Assembly: GCA_963817135.1 (NCBI GenBank)
Contig: CAWFNG010000016.1
Location: 248,001 to 312,000, forward strand
DNA: 64,000 nt
DNA from: VAZQ01 sp963817135
GTDB lineage: Bacteria; Pseudomonadota; Alphaproteobacteria; Rhizobiales; Xanthobacteraceae
Reading direction: 5' to 3'
Below the pieces are notes generated by a model that had not been told where the DNA came from, did no database searches, and saw nothing but the letters and a program-made list of their open reading frames with translations. The number at the start of each line of letters is the position of its first letter. The first letter of the stretch is position 1. Positions 17,066 to 26,493 of this stretch are shown in pieces. The translations under genes and the position numbers were made by a program.

Positions 17066-18600
17066 TCAGATCATCGCCCTTGCTACCCGGGCGATGCCGT
17101 CACTGATCTGCTCTTCAGTCAACGACGCATATCCAAGCACAAGCGATCGGTCGCTATATGGCGTTTTGGTGAAATCGAACGCGACCGCGGACCGCAGTGA
17201 ATACACCCCGACGCCGTGGTTGAGAGCAATTGATTGAACGACGGAAGCGTCGGGCAACGAATCGGGCAAATGCCACATCACATGCATCCCGCCCTGGTAG
17301 CCGGACACATCGATATCGCTGAAATGGCTCCGCAAAACATTCAGCAGACAATCCCGGCGGGCGCGGTAAACCAATCGCACATGGTTGAGATGGCGCGCAA
17401 ATGAGCCGCTGGAGATGAAATCGGCGAGCACCGCCTGGTCGAGCCAGCTTTGTCCGGCGTTGAGAATGGCTTTGACCGCAATCGCCGTCTCTGCGATCTC
17501 CATCGGGACGGCGAGATAGCCCACTCGCAATCCGGCGCCTATCGACTTGGAGAATGTACCAAGGTAGATCACACTGGCTGTTTCATCCAACCCTGCGAGC
17601 GCAGTCAGGGGCGGGCCGTCGAACCGGAAATCGCTGTCATAGTCGTCTTCGACTACATAGGCGCCTACCCGGCGCGCCCACTCCAACACTGCAAGCCGCC
17701 GGTCCGCGCGCAAGGTCTCTCCAGTGGGAAATTGATGCGAGGGGGTTACATAGAGCAAACTGACCGCGCGCTCGGGAAGGAGATTGACGCAAAGCCCATC
17801 CTTATCAACCGGAACCGGAACCATCTCTGCGCCGTAGCTCTCGAAAGTGGACAGCGCGCCCCGATAGCAGGGATCTTCGATTGCGACCGGCGTACCGGGT
17901 CGCACGAACAAGCGCGCGATAATGTTGAGCGCTTCCTGAATGCCGTTCACGATGAGAATTGTGCCCCGCGCACATTCATCCCGCGAGCCGTGCCCAGGTG
18001 TTCCGCGATGGCATGCCGCAATTCGAGCAAGCCGGCCGGGTGCGGATATTCGGACAGGGCAGAGCCGGCCGAGGCGAGCCGCTTGAGCAGCAGCCGTCGC
18101 CAGGTGCGACGCGGAAAGCAGTGTGGACAAGGCCGACCAACGAAGAAATCGAAGATGGGCTTTCTGCCGAGATGTACCAGTTGCTGGGCTTCGCCGCGAA
18201 ATAAGACGGGCGGACGGCGGATCGACTTGTTTTGCGTTACGGGTGGCCGCGCATAGGCGCGCGGCGGCATTGAATTTGCATAAGAGTGGCTGACAAATGT
18301 GTGCGAACCCTTGGCGGCATCGATATAGCCTTCGCTCGCCAAACGGCTGAACGCGAGGAGCACCGTATTCCTGGAGACGCCAAGCTGGTCAGCCAATTGC
18401 CGGGAGCTCGGGATGTAGTGGCCGGCGCGCAATTTACCTTCAGCGATGAGCAGGCGAATTTGTTCGCCGATCTGTTCGTGCAACGGGCGCCCGCAACCCG
18501 CCTCTATCTGGAGAGGAAGCTGGGCTGCGGATGGGCCGCGGATCGCCGACGAGGGGGGAAAATGCGACACTTCCAATTCTGCATGATCCATCGTTGGCAT
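17066..18600 (-). pseudogene. MocR-type (GntR-aminotransferase) regulator, frameshifted
   Basis: Two frames together give a full MocR/PdxR-like regulator: 18600-17947 encodes the GntR winged helix (GRPLHEQIGEQIRLLIAEGK... SRQLADQLGVSRNTVLLAFSRL) and the start of the fold-type-I aminotransferase domain; the rest continues in another frame to 17066 with the PLP-lysine region GTFSKSIGAGLRVGYLAVP. The break is near 17960: reading ARGMNVRGAQ then ILIVNGIQEAL requires one extra A in the GCACAATTC stretch, so one base is missing. It may be a true inactivation or a sequencing error. It is divergent from a DapA-family/importer operon whose promoter holds direct repeats, the type of site MocR proteins bind. 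Confidence 0.85.
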
Positions 18601-18692
18601 GCGGCAGCAGTGCCGCCCCTACTGGTACCGTCTTTTTTTCACCCTCCGGTCCTTTCGGCACACCCGCTCCTATTATCTGCTTAATGTCGAGA

Positions 18693-18718
18693 ATGGCAAC
18701 ATGGCAACTGGTGCCAAC
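18693..18718. promoter_or_regulatory. Direct-repeat candidate operator for the MocR regulator
   Basis: ATGGCAAC occurs twice in tandem (18693-18700, 18701-18708) and a related GTGCCAAC follows at 18711-18718. MocR/GabR/PdxR regulators bind direct repeats as dimers, and this cluster sits between the MocR gene and the DapA-family gene. Inference only. Confidence 0.4.
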
Positions 18719-18786
18719 CGGCCCTGTCGGCGGTGTAATTGCCGCACTACTGGCTCCAATACCGATGTGGAAATCAGGAGAAGGCG

Positions 18787-19710
18787 ATGCTCAAAAAACA
18801 ACTCCGCGGTGTTTTTTCCTTCACCGCGACACCGACGCGCGACGACGGTGCAACGATCGATCTCGACCGGCTGCGCCCACATTTAGATTGGCAGATCGAA
18901 AACGGTGTGCACGGGATTGCCGTACTCGGCAGCACCGGCTCGAATGGCTCCTTCACCGAAAAGGAGCGCGAGGAACTGATTAAGGCTGCAACCAAGCACA
19001 TCAACGGGCGCGTTCCCCTCATGGCGGGGACCGGGTCCATCACCACAGACGAAGCAGTTCGTATGTCGCGATTTGCCGAAGACGTCGGAGCCGACGCCGT
19101 GATCGTTGTTCCCATTACCTATTGGCCGCTGACGGACAACGAGGTGTATGAGCATTACAGTCGTATTGCCAAGGCAATCAAAATCCCGGTCGTGATTTAC
19201 AACAATCCGGGCACGACGGGCGTCGATATCAAGCCGCCTCTGCTCGCACGCTTGGCCGAGATCGACAACATCCAGGGGGTGAAAGAAAGCTCCGGCGATT
19301 TGTCGCGGATCACGCAAATCCGTATGCTCACCAAGGGCAAGATGACCGTGTTTCATGGTTGGGAGCCGATTACGCTGCAAGGATTTTGCGCTGGGGCCGA
19401 AGGCTGGTGTCCGGGCCTACCGAACTTTTTACCGCGGGAATGTGTCGAGCTGTTCGATCTGTGCGTGGAAAAAAAGGATCTTCGCGGAGCACAAGCGCTG
19501 TTCGACCGGATGTTCCCGGTCTGTAAACTCATGGGCGACACGGGATACATCCGGGTCGTGCATACCGCCCTCGACCTTATGGGCCGTTCGATCGGTCCCC
19601 CGCGCCGGCCGTTGCGCATGCTGGAGGCCGACCACCGGGCGCAATTGACAACGATATTGCAGGACCTGGGTGTATTGGGCCAATCCGCGCCTCAGCAGGC
19701 GGCCGAGTAA
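18787..19710 (+). CDS. DapA-family (dihydrodipicolinate synthase-like) aldolase
   Basis: A 307-residue TIM-barrel enzyme of the DHDPS/N-acetylneuraminate lyase superfamily. The Schiff-base Lys166 lies in GVKESSGD and the proton-relay Tyr138 in VVIYNNPG; the GSTGSNGSF loop (residues 48-56) replaces the GTTGE of true DapA. This points to a catabolic pyruvate- or keto-acid aldolase or dehydratase rather than lysine biosynthesis. ATG 18787 with AGGAGA upstream is chosen; the frame opens 16 codons earlier. It heads the importer operon, and a paralogue with the same GPPRRPLRML tail ends the region at 24.4-25.3 kb. Confidence 0.88.
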   Translation: MLKKQLRGVFSFTATPTRDDGATIDLDRLRPHLDWQIENGVHGIAVLGSTGSNGSFTEKEREELIKAATKHINGRVPLMAGTGSITTDEAVRMSRFAEDVGADAVIVVPITYWPLTDNEVYEHYSRIAKAIKIPVVIYNNPGTTGVDIKPPLLARLAEIDNIQGVKESSGDLSRITQIRMLTKGKMTVFHGWEPITLQGFCAGAEGWCPGLPNFLPRECVELFDLCVEKKDLRGAQALFDRMFPVCKLMGDTGYIRVVHTALDLMGRSIGPPRRPLRMLEADHRAQLTTILQDLGVLGQSAPQQAAE

Positions 19711-19742
19711 CTGCCATAAACAACCAAGAGGGGATTCGATCC

Positions 19743-21014
19743 GTGAGAAATCGCAGGGACTTTCTGAAAATCTCCGGCGGCGCGCTCGCCGCAAGTTCGT
19801 TGGCCGAGACGCCTTTGATTGCGCAAACGACGCCCGTCAAGATCGGTGTCCTGGCGGCCCACTCGGGTGTGCTCGCAAGCATTGGCGAATGCGCCCTCAT
19901 CACCGTTCAGTGGTGGGCTGAACGCGTCAATCAGTCCGGAGGCATACTCGGCCGCAAGGTGGAGTTGGTCATCGAAGAAGAAGGCAATGCCAAGGAGACA
20001 GTTGAGCGTTTCCGCAAGCTCGCGCTGCGCGACAACGTGGAAATGATCACCGGCTTGATTTCCACCGGCAATGGCCTCTCGATCGGCCCGATTGCCGAAG
20101 AACTCAAGGTGATATGGGTGTCGTGGGACGCAACCACGCAGAAAGATGTCGTTGAGACTTTGCCAAATCCGAAATACGCCTTTCGCAGCACCGATAATGA
20201 AGTCGAAGGGTTGATGGCTTCGCTGCTCACGGTCAAGGAATTCAAAGGCAAGATAAAGACGGTCGCCAACCTGGGCACTGACTACTCTTACGGCCGTAAC
20301 ATGTGGGACACGTTCATGGCCATGATGAAAAAGTACGACATGAACGTTACCCCAGTTGCGGATATGTGGGTCAAGGTGGGAACGACGGACTTGACGCCTT
20401 TCGTCGCGTCACTCCAGCAAGCCAAGCCCGATCTGATCATGTCATCGCTGCTATTCACCGATGTGTTCATTTTCATGAAGCAGGCGCATGCAGCAGGTCT
20501 AACGAAGAACTCCAAACTTGTGATGCCCGCGGCTGGTTTCCAGCTCAACGAGCTCAAGAAAGAGTTCACACCAGAGGGCATGATCCTCGGCCACAACTCC
20601 ATGTATTTTGAACAACCCAATGCCTCCCCGCTGCTCCGGGAATTCGTGAAGTTCTACCGGGACAAAACAAAGCTGTTCCCGCATTTCGAGGCGGAGCGCG
20701 CCTACTCGGCGGCCGAATCCTGGAAGGCAGGCGTCGAAAAAGCGGCCAAGCAGAATGGGGGAAAATGGCCGACAAAGGAAGCAATCGCCAAAGCGATGGA
20801 AGGCCTTACGATACAATCGCTGGGTGGGTACTTTTCCTGGCGAGAGGATCACATCCCGGACTGCAACTACTACATGGGCATTACAACCCACAAAAATCCC
20901 TATGACATCGTAACGATCGATCCGATCTTTACGCTTGATACGCGCGAGTATCAGAAGCCGACGGGCGCCGACTTCTATAAGTGGATCGAAAGCAAAAAGT
21001 TCCAGGACCTCTAA
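19743..21014 (+). CDS. Liv-type ABC transporter substrate-binding protein (Peripla_BP_6)
   Basis: A 423-residue periplasmic binding protein with GTG start and a Tat-like signal (RRDFLKISGGALAASSLAETPLIAQ). The mature part begins PVKIGVLAAHSGVLASIGE and shows the two-domain branched-chain/amide-type fold (VELVIEEEGNAKETVERFRKL; GTDYSYGRNMWDTF). Relatives bind branched-chain amino acids, urea, amides or aromatic acids. Thirty-two bp after the DapA-family gene and 21 bp before the first permease. The ligand is presumably the substrate, or its precursor, of the aldolases next to it. Confidence 0.88.
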   Translation: MRNRRDFLKISGGALAASSLAETPLIAQTTPVKIGVLAAHSGVLASIGECALITVQWWAERVNQSGGILGRKVELVIEEEGNAKETVERFRKLALRDNVEMITGLISTGNGLSIGPIAEELKVIWVSWDATTQKDVVETLPNPKYAFRSTDNEVEGLMASLLTVKEFKGKIKTVANLGTDYSYGRNMWDTFMAMMKKYDMNVTPVADMWVKVGTTDLTPFVASLQQAKPDLIMSSLLFTDVFIFMKQAHAAGLTKNSKLVMPAAGFQLNELKKEFTPEGMILGHNSMYFEQPNASPLLREFVKFYRDKTKLFPHFEAERAYSAAESWKAGVEKAAKQNGGKWPTKEAIAKAMEGLTIQSLGGYFSWREDHIPDCNYYMGITTHKNPYDIVTIDPIFTLDTREYQKPTGADFYKWIESKKFQDL

Positions 21015-21035
21015 TCCGCGCCGAAGGTCGGCGAT

Positions 21036-21920
21036 TTGCTATCAAGTATCAACATTTTGATCAGCGGCGTGTTCAACGCCGCTGTGCTTTTTCTGGTCGC
21101 TGCTGGTTTGCAGATTGTGTTCGGGGTCCAGAAAATCGTCAATCTTGCCTGTGGTTCGTTTTATGCCATCGGCGCTTATTTCGGCATCACTGCGCTTTCC
21201 TGGGCGCTCAAGTTGCATTTGCCGGTTGCCTTTTTTATTCCGATTCTGATCGCAAGCGGCCTGCTGTTGGCGCTGATACTCGGGCCAGCAATCGAGCGTC
21301 TCCTGAGACTCATTTACCATCGCGACGAGCACTTTCAGCTTCTCCTTACGTTCGCGTTGGTCTTGGTTTTCGAGGATGTTATTCGAATCCTTTGGGGAGC
21401 CTCGCCGCTGCAGATCAACAACGTCTATCTGGCATTCGGAGAGTGGCGCCTGGCGCAAAATCTCATGGTGCCCAATTACAATCTTATTGTAATCGCGGTG
21501 GCGATAGCTATCAGCCTGGGATTTGGCTGGCTTCTGAAATCCACCCGGTTCGGCAAGATAGTCCGCGCCACCGCCGAAAACGCCGCGATGTGCGAGGCGC
21601 TCTGCATCGACCTGCCAAAGGTCTACATGGCGGTGTTCACATTGGGTGTCAGCCTTGGAACTATTGGCGGAGCGCTGGTCGTTCCCGCGACTGCGGCTTC
21701 GCTCGACATGGGCGTCGAGCTGATTGTCGACGCTTTCGCTGTGGTCATTATCGGCGGTTTGGGCAGCATGCCCGGCGCCTTGATCGGCGCGTTGATTGTC
21801 GGCCTCGCCCGCGCAGCAGCGATCTGGCTCTATCCCGAATTTGAAATGCTTGCGATCTATATCATCGTTATTGCCATATTAATTCTCCGGCCAAGCGGAT
21901 TGCTCGGCAAGAGCGCATGA
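21036..21920 (+). CDS. Liv-type ABC transporter permease (LivH-like)
   Basis: A 294-residue inner-membrane permease with about eight hydrophobic segments and the LivH signature GLQIVFGVQKIVNLACGSFYAIGAY near the start; the conserved loop reads GKIVRATAENAAMCEALCIDLPKVY. The frame begins with TTG at 21036 and no better start is seen. It overlaps the next permease by 4 bp. Confidence 0.9.
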   Translation: MLSSINILISGVFNAAVLFLVAAGLQIVFGVQKIVNLACGSFYAIGAYFGITALSWALKLHLPVAFFIPILIASGLLLALILGPAIERLLRLIYHRDEHFQLLLTFALVLVFEDVIRILWGASPLQINNVYLAFGEWRLAQNLMVPNYNLIVIAVAIAISLGFGWLLKSTRFGKIVRATAENAAMCEALCIDLPKVYMAVFTLGVSLGTIGGALVVPATAASLDMGVELIVDAFAVVIIGGLGSMPGALIGALIVGLARAAAIWLYPEFEMLAIYIIVIAILILRPSGLLGKSA

Positions 21921-22915
21921 CGGTCGCCAGCGCTAAACCTTTAATTGTGATGCCCAACGCGCACCGGGCAAAATTGGCCTACGCCGTGCCCGTTGCCGGA
22001 TTCCTGACAGTCGCCGTTTTTCCCTATGTTGCGGGCCCGCACTACGCGATATTGATGTTTTCCGCGATGGGCTTTGCGATCGCACTGTTGGGGCTCAATC
22101 TTCTTCTTGGATTTACCGGACTGTTGAGTTTCGGGCACGCCATGTTTTTGGCGATTGGTGCTTATGCAGCTGCGTATCTGACAACGGCGAAGATCACTGC
22201 TCTCGAACTGATTCTCCTGACGGCAGTCGTTACTGCCGTTCTCGTTGCTATCCCAATCGGGTTGCTGTGTATTAGATATGTCAAAATATATTTCAGTATG
22301 CTGACGCTGGCGTTCAGCATGCTGCTTTATTCATTCCTTTTCAAATTCTACACAATCACCGGGGGCGACGAGGGCATTCGCATCAAGCTGCCAACGCCGA
22401 TGCTGATCGATCTATCCAAGCTTGACACCGTCGCCATCCTTACCGGACCCATGTACTATTATGTTTTTGCAATGCTGATCGTGCTTACGTTTTTGATGTG
22501 GCGCATCACCTCTTCCGCGTTTGGCCTTGGACTTCGCGCGATCCGTGAAAACCAACAAAAAGCGGAATATCTCGGTGTAAATGTCCAGCGCAACCGGTTG
22601 ATCGCATTTGTCGTCGCAGGTGCTTATGGCGCGATCGGTGGGGTTATTGTGGCAATTCCAGTCGGCCTTGCCGAACCCAGCCTCGCCTATTGGGTGCAAT
22701 CGGGCAATCTGGTGTTCATGCTGCTGCTCGGCGGCTACACGAATTTCTTCGGGCCCATCCTGGGCGCAATGATATTCATATTCTTTCAAGACCAGTTGAT
22801 GTCCTACACTGAATATTGGCGCTTGACCTTCGGCGCCCTGCTGGCTGTCATCGTGATCTTCTTCCCTAACGGCATCATGGGCGTTGCTGATCCGCGCCGA
22901 CGGTGGTCTACATGA
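21917..22915 (+). CDS. Liv-type ABC transporter permease (LivM-like)
   Basis: A 332-residue inner-membrane permease. The LivM signature LGLNLLLGFTGLLSFGHAMFLAIGAY lies near residue 55 and the cytoplasmic loop GLGLRAIRENQQKAEYLGVNVQRNRL near residue 200; nine to ten hydrophobic segments are seen. ATGA overlaps connect it with both neighbours, so translation is coupled across the importer genes. Confidence 0.9.
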   Translation: MTVASAKPLIVMPNAHRAKLAYAVPVAGFLTVAVFPYVAGPHYAILMFSAMGFAIALLGLNLLLGFTGLLSFGHAMFLAIGAYAAAYLTTAKITALELILLTAVVTAVLVAIPIGLLCIRYVKIYFSMLTLAFSMLLYSFLFKFYTITGGDEGIRIKLPTPMLIDLSKLDTVAILTGPMYYYVFAMLIVLTFLMWRITSSAFGLGLRAIRENQQKAEYLGVNVQRNRLIAFVVAGAYGAIGGVIVAIPVGLAEPSLAYWVQSGNLVFMLLLGGYTNFFGPILGAMIFIFFQDQLMSYTEYWRLTFGALLAVIVIFFPNGIMGVADPRRRWST

Positions 22916-23661
22916 CAATTTTGCAAGCCACCGAAGTAAAAAAATTCTATGGGGCATTCTGCGCCCTCGACGGCGTGAGTTTGGCCATCAGCGAAGGCGA
23001 GCACGTCTCAATCATCGGACCAAACGGCGCCGGCAAGACCACTCTGGTGAACGTGCTCACCGGCGTAGTGCCCCCGAGTTCTGGCATGGTCCTATTCAAA
23101 GGACATGAAATCGGCCATCTCAATTCCGTGCGATTGTCGCGCCTCGGAATGGCTCGCTCCTTCCAGCTGATCAATATCTTTCCCCAACTCAGCGTCCGGG
23201 AAACCATTGCCCTCGCGGCTATTTCGAGGCTCGGCCAGGGCGGGCGTATTTTTGCTCGACTGCGGAGCAACGAGGCGGTTTGGGAAATCGTGGAGCGCGT
23301 TTCCGGCCTGTTTGGCTTTTCCAGCAAATTGGAACAGCCGGCGAGAAATTTATCGCAAGGCGATAAGAAGCTGCTCGACGTCGCCAGCGCCTTTGCGCTC
23401 AATCCCGACATAATTCTCTTGGACGAGCCGACCAGTGGCGTAAGCACTGCGGAGAAGTCGACCATCATGCAGGTATTGGTGCGCGCCGCCAAGGAGACAG
23501 GAATAAAAGCGATAATTCAGGTCGAGCACGATATGGATATCGTGTTTGGGTATTCCAGTCGCATTATCGCAGTACATAACGGGAAAGTTCTCGCCGATGG
23601 GACGCCGGAGATGATCCGAGCGCGCGCGGAGGTCATGGCGACCGTGGTCGGAAAGCTGTGA
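22912..23661 (+). CDS. Liv-type ABC transporter ATP-binding protein (LivG-like)
   Basis: A 249-residue ATPase. Walker A is GPNGAGKTT, Walker B LLDEPTSGVS and the switch region VEHDMDIVFGYS. The ABC signature is NLSQGDKKLLD, where Gly-Asp-Lys replaces the common Gly-Gln pattern, as in a subset of LivG proteins. The start chosen is ATG 22912, overlapping the permease stop; the frame opens 9 bp earlier with GTG. The 4-bp gap to the second ATPase shows one operon. Confidence 0.9.
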   Translation: MTILQATEVKKFYGAFCALDGVSLAISEGEHVSIIGPNGAGKTTLVNVLTGVVPPSSGMVLFKGHEIGHLNSVRLSRLGMARSFQLINIFPQLSVRETIALAAISRLGQGGRIFARLRSNEAVWEIVERVSGLFGFSSKLEQPARNLSQGDKKLLDVASAFALNPDIILLDEPTSGVSTAEKSTIMQVLVRAAKETGIKAIIQVEHDMDIVFGYSSRIIAVHNGKVLADGTPEMIRARAEVMATVVGKL

Positions 23662-23665
23662 CGCA

Positions 23666-24373
23666 GTGCTGGAAGTTGCCGATCTGGAGGTGGAAATTCA
23701 AAACAGCGAAATTCTTCGCGGCATCAACTTCCGCATTGCCGCGGGCGAGCTCGTTTGTCTGGTGGGGCGCAATGGAGCCGGCAAAACGACGACACTGCGC
23801 ACGATCATGGGCTATATTGCGCCGCGCAAGGGAGTAATCCGCCTTGCCGGGGCTGACCTGGCTGGAAAATCCACGCTTGAACGCGCGCGCTTAGGCATCG
23901 GCTATTCGCCAGAAGACAGCGAAGTTCTCGGCGAGCTGACGGTTGCCGAAAATGTGGCCTTGCCGACTTGGACGCGGCGAACGAAAAAATCCGCCAGCGA
24001 GCGTATCGAAATTGCTTATGAGGTCTTTCCTAATCTGCGCCGTTATGCGGCGCGACCGGGCACGCATTTGTCCGGTGGCGAGCGCAAGATGCTCTCGATC
24101 GCGCGGGCGCTGGCGCTCGATGCAAAGCTCCTGCTGCTGGATGAACCGTTCGAAGGACTATCGCCAACAATCATTCCAGGAATTCGGAGCTCAGTTCATA
24201 AAATCGTGCAGCTCGGTCATGCCGTGCTGATCGCCGAATCAGAACTGCAGCACGTCCCCGATTATGCCAGCCGGATCTACGTCATGGAGCGTGGCGAGAT
24301 CGTCTTCAGCGGCAGCCTCAACGACGCGGGCCGCGACCCTGCAGTGCGCCGCATTATCGGCGTAACGGTCTAG
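23666..24373 (+). CDS. Liv-type ABC transporter ATP-binding protein (LivF-like)
   Basis: A 235-residue ATPase with GTG start. Walker A is GRNGAGKTT, the signature LSGGERKML, Walker B LLLDEPFEGLSP, and the C-terminus holds the LivF-type ERGEIVFSG. It completes the two-ATPase, two-permease, one-binding-protein importer. It ends convergent with the second DapA-family gene (17 bp). Confidence 0.9.
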   Translation: MLEVADLEVEIQNSEILRGINFRIAAGELVCLVGRNGAGKTTTLRTIMGYIAPRKGVIRLAGADLAGKSTLERARLGIGYSPEDSEVLGELTVAENVALPTWTRRTKKSASERIEIAYEVFPNLRRYAARPGTHLSGGERKMLSIARALALDAKLLLLDEPFEGLSPTIIPGIRSSVHKIVQLGHAVLIAESELQHVPDYASRIYVMERGEIVFSGSLNDAGRDPAVRRIIGVTV

Positions 24374-24390
24374 CAAGATTCGGCGCCACA

Positions 24391-25329
24391 TCAGGCAGCA
24401 AGGGCACCGGCTTGGGTCAATACGGTCTTGAGCTGCGCGCGGTCCTGCGCGTTCAGCATGCGAAGCGGACGGCGCGGCGGGCCGACCGGCCTCCCAAGAA
24501 TATCGAGTCCCGAATGAGCGACCCGGATATGCGACTTGGAGCAGATGATGTCGCAAATGGGAAATAGTTTGTCCCAGATGGCCTGGGCGGCTGATGCGTC
24601 TCGCCGCTCCACTGCCGATCCAAAGAACTTCATCGCAATATTTGGGACGAAGTTCGTGCAAACCGGCGCCCATCCGGTCGCGCCGGCCATGAAGGCCTGC
24701 AGACTGCTTGACTCCCATCCCGCAATCAGCGTGACCTGATCGTTGGTCAATAATCGAATGGCCGTGATGCGAGTGAGATCGCCGGTGCTTTCCTTGATGC
24801 AATTGCAATTGTCCAGCTTGGTCAACTTGGCCAAAAGCTCGGGTTTCATGTCGACGCCCGTCGTCCACGGATTGTTGTAGACGCAGATCGGTATTTTGAC
24901 GGCCCTGGATACCCGCTCGTAATGCTCCAGCACCTCGTCGGTCGTGAGCGGCCAATATGAAACCGGCAGGACCATGATGCCGTCGCAGCCGACATCCTCG
25001 GCGTGCTTGGAAAGAGCGATACAAGCCGTAGTGGTTCGTGCACCGGTGCCGGCAACCAGCGATATGCGGCCATCGATATGCTTGGCGGCAATCGCGGTCG
25101 CCTGTCTCATCTCCTCGTCACTGAACGATCCGTTGCCGCCAGTGCTGCCAAAAATGCAAACACCGTGCACGCCGCTTTCAATCTGGTAGTCAATCGCGGA
25201 ACGGAACGCTTTTTCGTCGATCTCCTCGCCGTCCGCCTTGGTGGCGGTTGGCACGAATGTGAAGACCCGTGACCAGAATTCGTTCCGTTTCAACACAGCG
25301 CAAACCTCTTGATTGGTTCGTACGGCCAT
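24391..25329 (-). CDS. DapA-family aldolase, paralogue of the 18.8-kb enzyme
   Basis: A 312-residue TIM-barrel protein. Schiff-base Lys179 is in CIKESTGD and Tyr151 in ICVYNNPW. The FGSTGGNGSFSDEEM loop, the SYWPLT segment and the GPPRRPLRML tail closely follow the enzyme at 18.8-19.7 kb, so the two are paralogues that bracket the importer. A first step and a side reaction of the same route, or two related substrates, are both possible. The N-terminus before KRNEFWSRVFTFVP may be over-extended, since an internal GTG is also possible. Confidence 0.87.
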   Translation of the reverse strand: MAVRTNQEVCAVLKRNEFWSRVFTFVPTATKADGEEIDEKAFRSAIDYQIESGVHGVCIFGSTGGNGSFSDEEMRQATAIAAKHIDGRISLVAGTGARTTTACIALSKHAEDVGCDGIMVLPVSYWPLTTDEVLEHYERVSRAVKIPICVYNNPWTTGVDMKPELLAKLTKLDNCNCIKESTGDLTRITAIRLLTNDQVTLIAGWESSSLQAFMAGATGWAPVCTNFVPNIAMKFFGSAVERRDASAAQAIWDKLFPICDIICSKSHIRVAHSGLDILGRPVGPPRRPLRMLNAQDRAQLKTVLTQAGALAA

Positions 25330-25461
25330 GCCTGCCGTACCGGGAGTAGGCTAAATTTAGTGCTAACACCCTCCCCGTCCGGCAAACAGTACCAGGTCGT
25401 GAATGATCGTCGGTGCCAGTTCCCAGCCGAGCCCGCACGCCGTCTCGAAGCTGCTGCCCGG

Positions 25462-25493
25462 ACTAGCGGTAGGATCCGTACTAGCGGCAGGAT
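25462..25493. promoter_or_regulatory. Direct repeat upstream of the PhyH-type gene
   Basis: ACTAGCGGTAGGAT (25462-25475) and ACTAGCGGCAGGAT (25480-25493) differ at one base and are 18 bp apart, about 80 bp before the dioxygenase start. They could be binding sites for a regulator, possibly the MocR protein, or a short tandem duplication. Confidence 0.4.
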
Positions 25494-25573
25494 GATGTCT
25501 CGATTAGCATGCAGTGCAAAGAGCTGGCTGCATTGGCGAACGATAGCCTGGCGAGAACGTAGAGGAGAGTGTG

Positions 25574-26425
25574 ATGCCAAAGCTCCTGTCGCTCACGCAG
25601 ATCGAGCGCTACCACACGGAAGGCTACCTCTCACCGGTTCGCATCATGTCGGAAGACGAGGCGGCCGGTATCCGTGCACGGCTTGAGGAATTTGAATCGC
25701 GTACAGGAGGTCCGCTTCGCGGAGATCTCCGTCACAAGACGCATCTGCTTTTCCCCTGGCTTGCCGACCTTGTTCGCAACCCAAAGATCCTCGATGCGGT
25801 CGAGGATCTTTACGGCCCCGATCTGCTGTGTTGGACTTCGAACTTTTTCATCAAGGAAACTTGCAACCCAGCCTTTGTGTCCTGGCATCAGGATTCGACT
25901 TACTGGGGGTTGAGCGCGCCCGATGTGGTGACCGCCTGGGTGGCATTGACGCCAAGCAATGAAGCCAACGGCGCGATGCAAGTGATGCCGGGCACCCATA
26001 CGATGGACCAACTGCCGCATCGTGATACTTTTCATAAGTACAACCTGCTTACCCGCGGACAGGAAATCGAGGTCGAAGTCGATCCCACCAAAGCAGTGAT
26101 TTTAGCGCTGCAGCCTGGGGAGATGTCGCTTCACCATGTTCGTCTGGTGCACGGCTCACCGGCAAACCCGTCGGATGACAGGCGCATCGGCTTTGCGATC
26201 CGCTACATTCCGACTCGCGTGAGCCAGACTGCGGGCGAGGACAGCGCGACATTGGTCAGAGGTGAAGACCATTTCCATCATTTCGAGCTGGAGGCCCAAC
26301 CTGACCGGGAGCTCGCGCCCGAGTTGCTCGCGCTGCACAAGAAGATCGCCGAACGCAATGCGCGTATCCTGTACCGTGGAACAAATGTAGCGAGCTATAA
26401 CGATCCGGCTGCGATTCGCGGCTGA
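25574..26425 (+). CDS. Phytanoyl-CoA dioxygenase (PhyH) family protein
   Basis: A 283-residue Fe(II)/2-oxoglutarate oxygenase. The metal triad is visible: His105 and Asp107 in SWHQDSTYW and distal His193 in RLVHGSP; the Arg in DDRRIGFAIRY would hold 2-oxoglutarate. Such enzymes hydroxylate small molecules or acyl-CoAs. A GTG directly precedes the ATG at 25574; GAGG lies upstream. It is divergent from the second DapA-family gene, so hydroxylation of the imported compound followed by aldol cleavage is a reasonable, unproven scheme. Confidence 0.87.
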   Translation: MPKLLSLTQIERYHTEGYLSPVRIMSEDEAAGIRARLEEFESRTGGPLRGDLRHKTHLLFPWLADLVRNPKILDAVEDLYGPDLLCWTSNFFIKETCNPAFVSWHQDSTYWGLSAPDVVTAWVALTPSNEANGAMQVMPGTHTMDQLPHRDTFHKYNLLTRGQEIEVEVDPTKAVILALQPGEMSLHHVRLVHGSPANPSDDRRIGFAIRYIPTRVSQTAGEDSATLVRGEDHFHHFELEAQPDRELAPELLALHKKIAERNARILYRGTNVASYNDPAAIRG

Positions 26426-26493
26426 GCCGGCAAAAAGCACGGGGGGCGCGCCCCGCTTGCGATTTCGAGCGCCTTGCCCCTCTTTGAATAAGC

